Assembly (NCBI GenBank): GCA_003644335.1
Contig: QNCB01000051.1
Coordinates: 1 to 7,393 of the forward strand
Origin: Planctomycetota bacterium
GTDB lineage: Bacteria; Planctomycetota; Phycisphaerae; SM23-33
Length of the DNA: 7,393 nt
Direction: 5' to 3'
Part shown: positions 4,826-7,393 of the stretch, piece after piece
How the letters are laid out: every line of letters starts with the position of its first letter
How positions within the stretch are numbered: position 1 is the first letter of the stretch
Notes under the pieces: generated by a model
Databases searched by the model: none
Told to the model about the DNA's origin: nothing
Seen by the model: only the letters and a program-made list of their open reading frames with translations
Translations under genes and position numbers: made by a program

Positions 4826-5716
4826 ATGAGCGAGAGAATGAAACTTGAAGGTTCGATGGTTGCTATCGTTACGCCCTTTGCTGACGGAGCGGTGGACTAT
4901 GACGCCTTTGGCAGGCTGATCGATTTTCAGATTGAAAACGGCACGGTTGGCATTGTACCCTGCGGCACGACCGGCGAAAGCCCTACGCTTAGCCACGCCG
5001 AGCATGACAAGGTAATCGAGTTCACCGTCGACAAGGTCGCAGGCCGGGCTGTGGTTATCGCCGGGACGGGCAGCAACTCCACCGCCGAGGCGGTCAGGCT
5101 GAGCAGGCACGCAAAGTCCGCCGGGGCCGACGCGTGTCTGATAGTCAACCCATACTACAACAAGCCCCCGCAGCGAGGCATGTTTGGCCACGTCGAAAAA
5201 ATCGCCGACTGCGACCTGCCTATCGTGCTGTACAACATCCCAGGCCGATCCAGCATAGAATTGGCTGCCGAAACCATCGCCGAGATGTATGAGAAAATCG
5301 AACTCGTCGTCGCGGTGAAGGAAGCCACTGGCAAGCTGGACATGGCCTCGGCCATCGCAGCCAGCTGCGACATCACGATACTCTCCGGCGACGATTCGCT
5401 GACCCTGCCGATATGCGCCGTGGGAGGCTCAGGCGTCATCAGCGTCCTGGCCAATATCCTCCCCGCTGAAGTTCGCAAGCTCTGCGATCTCATCGAAGCC
5501 CAGAATATGCACGACGCATGCACGCAACACCTCAAGCTCTTTCCGCTGTTTAGGGACATGTTCGTCGAGACGAATCCGATTCCGATAAAGGCAGCCATGG
5601 CCTGGGCGGGCCTGTGCAAGGAAGACGTCCGCCTGCCGCTGGTACCCCTGGCTGACAACTATCGACCCGCCCTGATGAAACTGCTGAAAAATTTCGACAT
5701 CCAGGCAAAAGCATAA
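4826..5716 (+). CDS. dapA: DapA, 4-hydroxy-tetrahydrodipicolinate synthase
   Basis: DapA condenses pyruvate with L-aspartate 4-semialdehyde, the first committed step to diaminopimelate (peptidoglycan) and lysine; it is a cytoplasmic TIM-barrel aldolase. The 296-aa length fits the family. Visible motifs are VAIVTPF (12-18), PCGTTGESPTL (45-55, with the two active-site Thr), VNPYYNKP (107-114), YNIPGRS (136-142, catalytic Tyr136 and substrate-binding Arg141), VAVKEATG with the Schiff-base Lys165, LSGDD (186-190), GGSGVISVLAN (200-210) and NPIPIKAA (250-257). The GTTGE and PGR motifs favour DapA over the related N-acetylneuraminate lyases. The ATG has AAGGA (4811-4815) 10 nt upstream; Met5 is a possible alternative. 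It is the last gene of the pdxJ group and converges on the lipoprotein gene. Confidence 0.96.
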   Translation: MSERMKLEGSMVAIVTPFADGAVDYDAFGRLIDFQIENGTVGIVPCGTTGESPTLSHAEHDKVIEFTVDKVAGRAVVIAGTGSNSTAEAVRLSRHAKSAGADACLIVNPYYNKPPQRGMFGHVEKIADCDLPIVLYNIPGRSSIELAAETIAEMYEKIELVVAVKEATGKLDMASAIAASCDITILSGDDSLTLPICAVGGSGVISVLANILPAEVRKLCDLIEAQNMHDACTQHLKLFPLFRDMFVETNPIPIKAAMAWAGLCKEDVRLPLVPLADNYRPALMKLLKNFDIQAKA

Positions 5717-5771
5717 AGACCTACGAATTAACTCTCGCAGAGTCGCCCGGGTGCCGTGTGGGCCATCACTC

Positions 5772-5833
5772 GCAACTTCGACAAAAACCGCATGCCTTGC
5801 TCCTTCCCGATTTCATTTGCCACGCGAAGTTGC
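5772..5833. repeat. 9-bp perfect inverted repeat in the dapA/lipoprotein convergent spacer
   Basis: GCAACTTCG (5772-5780) pairs exactly with CGAAGTTGC (5825-5833) across 44 nt. The right arm is part of a repeat also present at 1504-1528. No T-tract follows on either strand, so it is not a standard terminator, although its place between convergent genes would suit a 3'-end structure. A smaller ACTCT-CGC-AGAGT hairpin lies at 5731-5743. Confidence 0.45.
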
Positions 5834-5840
5834 AAGGCCT
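5816..5840 (-). repeat. 25-bp dispersed repeat, copy B (3' of the lipoprotein gene)
   Basis: On the minus strand this copy has AGGC, three variable bases, then GCAACTTCGCGTGGCAAA. It matches 1504-1528 at 21 of 25 positions. As in copy A, the conserved core begins 13 nt after the stop codon of a minus-strand gene. Confidence 0.5.
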
Positions 5841-5846
5841 ACAGCT

Positions 5847-6518
5847 TCATTTTTGCTCGATCAATGAATCTGGCTTCACTTGTTCAGCCACTCCACCAAT
5901 CCGATTAGCACGAAATATAATTGTTCCCGAAAATCCTTCTTCTTGACAATCTTCAATCTTGTGGCCTTCATATGACAGCTCGACCTCGACACTAAGCTTT
6001 AGATCCTTGTCAAATATTTCGTCTACTACATCCCATCCATCTCTAATGAATATTTTTTGCTTCGTTGATTTGCCTGGAACAAGAAGAACATAATCCTCAA
6101 TCGAATTATTGATAGGCAATTGCTCGCCACTGCATACATTGGTTCGAAACCCCCTACTACCGCTACCCTCATAACTCACCCACGGTAGAATCTCGTTTTC
6201 GGATATGCGGTCGAAAGATATCCAATACTCGGGAGGTATTTTGGCTACCAGAAGCTTTTTTGTTCCAATGTTGGTTATCTTCAGAAACATTGTCAGAGTT
6301 CGGTCTTTACCAACTAAATTGAATTCAAAAATCAGCGACCCTGACCGGGCTTGGCCATGGCTTATTGGCAATATACCCTCCTCGCGGTTTATTGTAGGTT
6401 CTTGGACTGTTTCTGCCGCAGGATGGGTTTTTCCGTTCCCACAGCCCATTGCAAGTACAAACACGCCATACACCAGCCATGTTCCAATCATAGATACGCC
6501 AATACGAGAATGATTCAT
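5847..6518 (-). CDS. Putative lipoprotein, function unknown
   Basis: I do not recognise the family of this 223-aa protein. The N terminus looks like a lipoprotein signal: MNHSRIG, a hydrophobic stretch (about 8-24) and LAMGC with Cys26 as the likely lipidated residue, followed by GNGK and a polar linker. The -3 Ala and -2 Met are not the commonest lipobox residues. The rest (about 55-205) is rich in predicted beta strands (SLIFEFNLVG, LTMFLKITNIGTKKLLV, DYVLLVPGKSTKQKIFI, LKLSVEVELSYEG), suggesting a small beta-sandwich domain exported and anchored to a membrane. The start is the ATG at 6518, with AGGAGG (6523-6528) 4 nt upstream. It lies 80 bp downstream of the RDD membrane-protein gene on the same strand and is visibly more AT-rich than the left-hand genes. 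Confidence 0.78.
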   Translation of the reverse strand: MNHSRIGVSMIGTWLVYGVFVLAMGCGNGKTHPAAETVQEPTINREEGILPISHGQARSGSLIFEFNLVGKDRTLTMFLKITNIGTKKLLVAKIPPEYWISFDRISENEILPWVSYEGSGSRGFRTNVCSGEQLPINNSIEDYVLLVPGKSTKQKIFIRDGWDVVDEIFDKDLKLSVEVELSYEGHKIEDCQEEGFSGTIIFRANRIGGVAEQVKPDSLIEQK

Positions 6519-6564
6519 CTTTCCTCCTCGGTTTTAAGGATGGGTGGGTGACATGGTCAGCCCC

Positions 6565-6609
6565 AAAAAAAGCTGGCCATGGTCTATTCAAATATCCCTT
6601 ATCCATGGC
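6565..6609 (-). terminator. Possible terminator or attenuator after the RDD gene
   Basis: On the minus strand, bases 6609-6603 (GCCATGG) can pair with 6582-6576 (CCATGGC) across a 20-nt loop. CAGC and then seven T (6571-6565) follow. The stem begins within the last codons of the RDD gene. The same downstream arm can instead pair with 6552-6561 (10 bp with one wobble), burying the T-tract in a loop. The long loop and the 4-nt gap before the T-run make it imperfect. Confidence 0.35.
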
Positions 6610-7087
6610 TATCGACGTCGCCGCTGACCACGCCACCCTTTTTGCTATTCTTTGCATCGAGTACCACGGTAGTCTTGCAGAAGAAATCTGGCAATATCCT
6701 TTTATTTGGATCTTTTAAGGCGATAACAAAAGAAATTAGGAACAGTGGTGTCATTAGAAGGCCTACGCCAATTCGGAGAAGGCTGTAACATGGGCCAATG
6801 TGATTGCCATTATAATCGACAAATTTGATACCTCTTTTACGCATGCCATATGTAGCACTATTCCTTGCCCCATCTGCCGCTACCCAAATAAGCGGCAAAA
6901 TCAATACAATCGCAATAGTTAAAAAATCCCCCAGCCACATATTTTGACCACCAGTCGCTTTTGTTACATAAACATCTAATGGTATAAAAGTGTTGAGTAC
7001 TATAAGCATTGCCACCGCTATTACTACCATAGGAATAGCTGTCGTTATACTTGCTTCTACTCTTCGGATTAAAGATGCAGCTTTCAT
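6599..7087 (-). CDS. RDD-family integral membrane protein
   Basis: A 162-aa inner-membrane protein with three predicted hydrophobic segments (about 17-36, 52-70 and 105-123). The RDD pattern is seen in YGMRKRGIKFVDYNGNHIGPCYSLLRIGVG (80-109), equivalent to the family's (L/Y)GK+..GI+VV...G.....LLR, and in the closing LPDFFCKTTVV (132-142), equivalent to HDxxxxTxVV, which keeps its Asp134. The first-helix Asp usual in the family is not evident; an Arg-Arg pair (8-9) and Glu11 stand there instead. RDD proteins are varied, some linked to ion transport, and the role here is unknown. The ATG at 7087 has AAGGAG (7093-7098) 5 nt upstream. The putative lipoprotein gene follows on the same strand, so the two may form an envelope operon. 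Base composition is AT-rich compared with rlmKL, pdxJ and dapA. Confidence 0.82.
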   Translation of the reverse strand: MKAASLIRRVEASITTAIPMVVIAVAMLIVLNTFIPLDVYVTKATGGQNMWLGDFLTIAIVLILPLIWVAADGARNSATYGMRKRGIKFVDYNGNHIGPCYSLLRIGVGLLMTPLFLISFVIALKDPNKRILPDFFCKTTVVLDAKNSKKGGVVSGDVDSHG

Positions 7088-7105
7088 GTTTTCTCCTTAG
7101 ACAAT

Positions 7106-7138
7106 GTGTACCTGATATATTTACATATCGGGGGACAC
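7106..7138 (-). promoter_or_regulatory. Imperfect hairpin in the RDD gene leader, GTGTCCC-type arms
   Basis: On the minus strand, GTGTCCCCCGATAT (7138-7125) can pair with ATATCAGGTACAC (7118-7106) with one bulge and a mismatch, leaving a 6-nt loop. It lies 8 nt upstream of the RDD ribosome binding site. It may be a repeat-type palindrome inserted in the leader or a cis-acting RNA structure. Confidence 0.4.
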
Positions 7139-7160
7139 AAGACCTATTTCATTCTTTTTG

Positions 7161-7181
7161 CTCCTGAATCCTGACTACTGG
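7161..7181. repeat. Degenerate heptamer repeat, CTCCTGA-type x3
   Basis: CTCCTGA, ATCCTGA and CTACTGG follow one another with a 7-bp period. It is the same style as the heptamer arrays at 3646-3666 and 3695-3724 but with a different unit. Confidence 0.4.
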
Positions 7182-7393
7182 CTTAGTTCTACTACTTTTT
7201 GTGCCCAGGCTACTGCCCGGTGGCATGGCTGCGATGTTTGCCGCCATGTAATCTTTCAAACACACTGTTCGTATTCGATATTTACATGCCTGCAAACAGA
7301 AGCATAGCACCCGGCTACACTGCGCCAAGCACAATCGTTTAGATACCAATACTCAACCAACCAGGATATGTTTTGTTGATTAACTCAAACCCA

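Larger units (their letters stand above)
7088..7393. other. Upstream region of the RDD gene, no convincing gene
   Basis: This stretch holds the RDD ribosome binding site, an imperfect hairpin at 7106-7138 and a degenerate heptamer run at 7161-7181. Beyond about 7185 I see no gene, tRNA or clear promoter. A 66-codon minus-strand frame at 7149-7349 has only a TTG start directly after a stop, with no ribosome binding site and no recognisable domain. Confidence 0.5.

Noticed and set aside
5728..5835. 35-codon minus-strand frame after the lipoprotein stop, ending in MAHTAPGRLCES
   Set aside because: The frame has a smooth-looking amino-acid sequence but starts only at a TTG within the inverted repeat, has no ribosome binding site, and is short enough to arise by chance.
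7224..7248. CATGGC / GCCATG 6-bp stem as a terminator
   Set aside because: No T-tract follows on either strand, and there is no gene end next to it in the window.
7149..7349. 66-codon minus-strand frame
   Set aside because: Its only start is a TTG placed one codon after a stop, there is no ribosome binding site, the sequence has no recognisable domain, and it overlaps the heptamer repeat.

Overview
The window is a piece of bacterial chromosome carrying housekeeping genes on the left and a small, more AT-rich accessory pair on the right. No single gene fixes the taxonomy. GC-leaning genes of ordinary bacterial type (rlmKL, pdxJ, dapA), intergenic spacers full of degenerate 7-bp and 10-bp repeats, and a divergent radical SAM/TPR pair would fit a planctomycete-like (Phycisphaerae-type) bacterium. 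That is an impression from general familiarity, not a demonstration.

Layout. 1-1189 (+): 3' part of rlmKL, a bifunctional 23S rRNA methyltransferase, cut by the window edge. 1190-1534: gene-free convergent spacer with a 14-bp inverted repeat, a C9 tract and decayed repeats. 1535-2665 (-): radical SAM/SPASM-like protein of unknown substrate. 2666-2884: divergent promoter region. 2885-3637 (+): six-repeat TPR protein whose promoter places the transcription start on the ATG (predicted leaderless mRNA). 3638-3759: spacer with two heptamer-type repeats and the pdxJ promoter. 3760-4527 (+): pdxJ. 4542-4787 (+): broken YgiT-type zinc-finger (MqsA-like antitoxin) gene with an internal TGA and a lost zinc ligand. 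4826-5716 (+): dapA. 5717-5846: convergent spacer with an inverted repeat. 5847-6518 (-): lipoprotein of unknown function. 6599-7087 (-): RDD-family membrane protein, upstream of the lipoprotein gene in a probable two-gene operon. 7088-7393: leader hairpin and no convincing gene.

How the genes work together. rlmKL (ribosome modification), pdxJ (pyridoxine 5'-phosphate synthesis) and dapA (lysine/diaminopimelate synthesis) are core metabolism. pdxJ and dapA are probably co-transcribed, with the antitoxin remnant between them. The RDD protein and the lipoprotein are both predicted to be envelope proteins and may work together, but nothing in the sequence gives a function.

I see no clearly new multi-gene system. 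The most unusual signals are the orphan antitoxin pseudogene, the over-represented palindrome CAGGCCTG, a repeat placed at the same distance from the stop codon of two unrelated genes, and the predicted leaderless TPR gene. No tRNA, rRNA, CRISPR array, intact insertion sequence or replication origin was seen.
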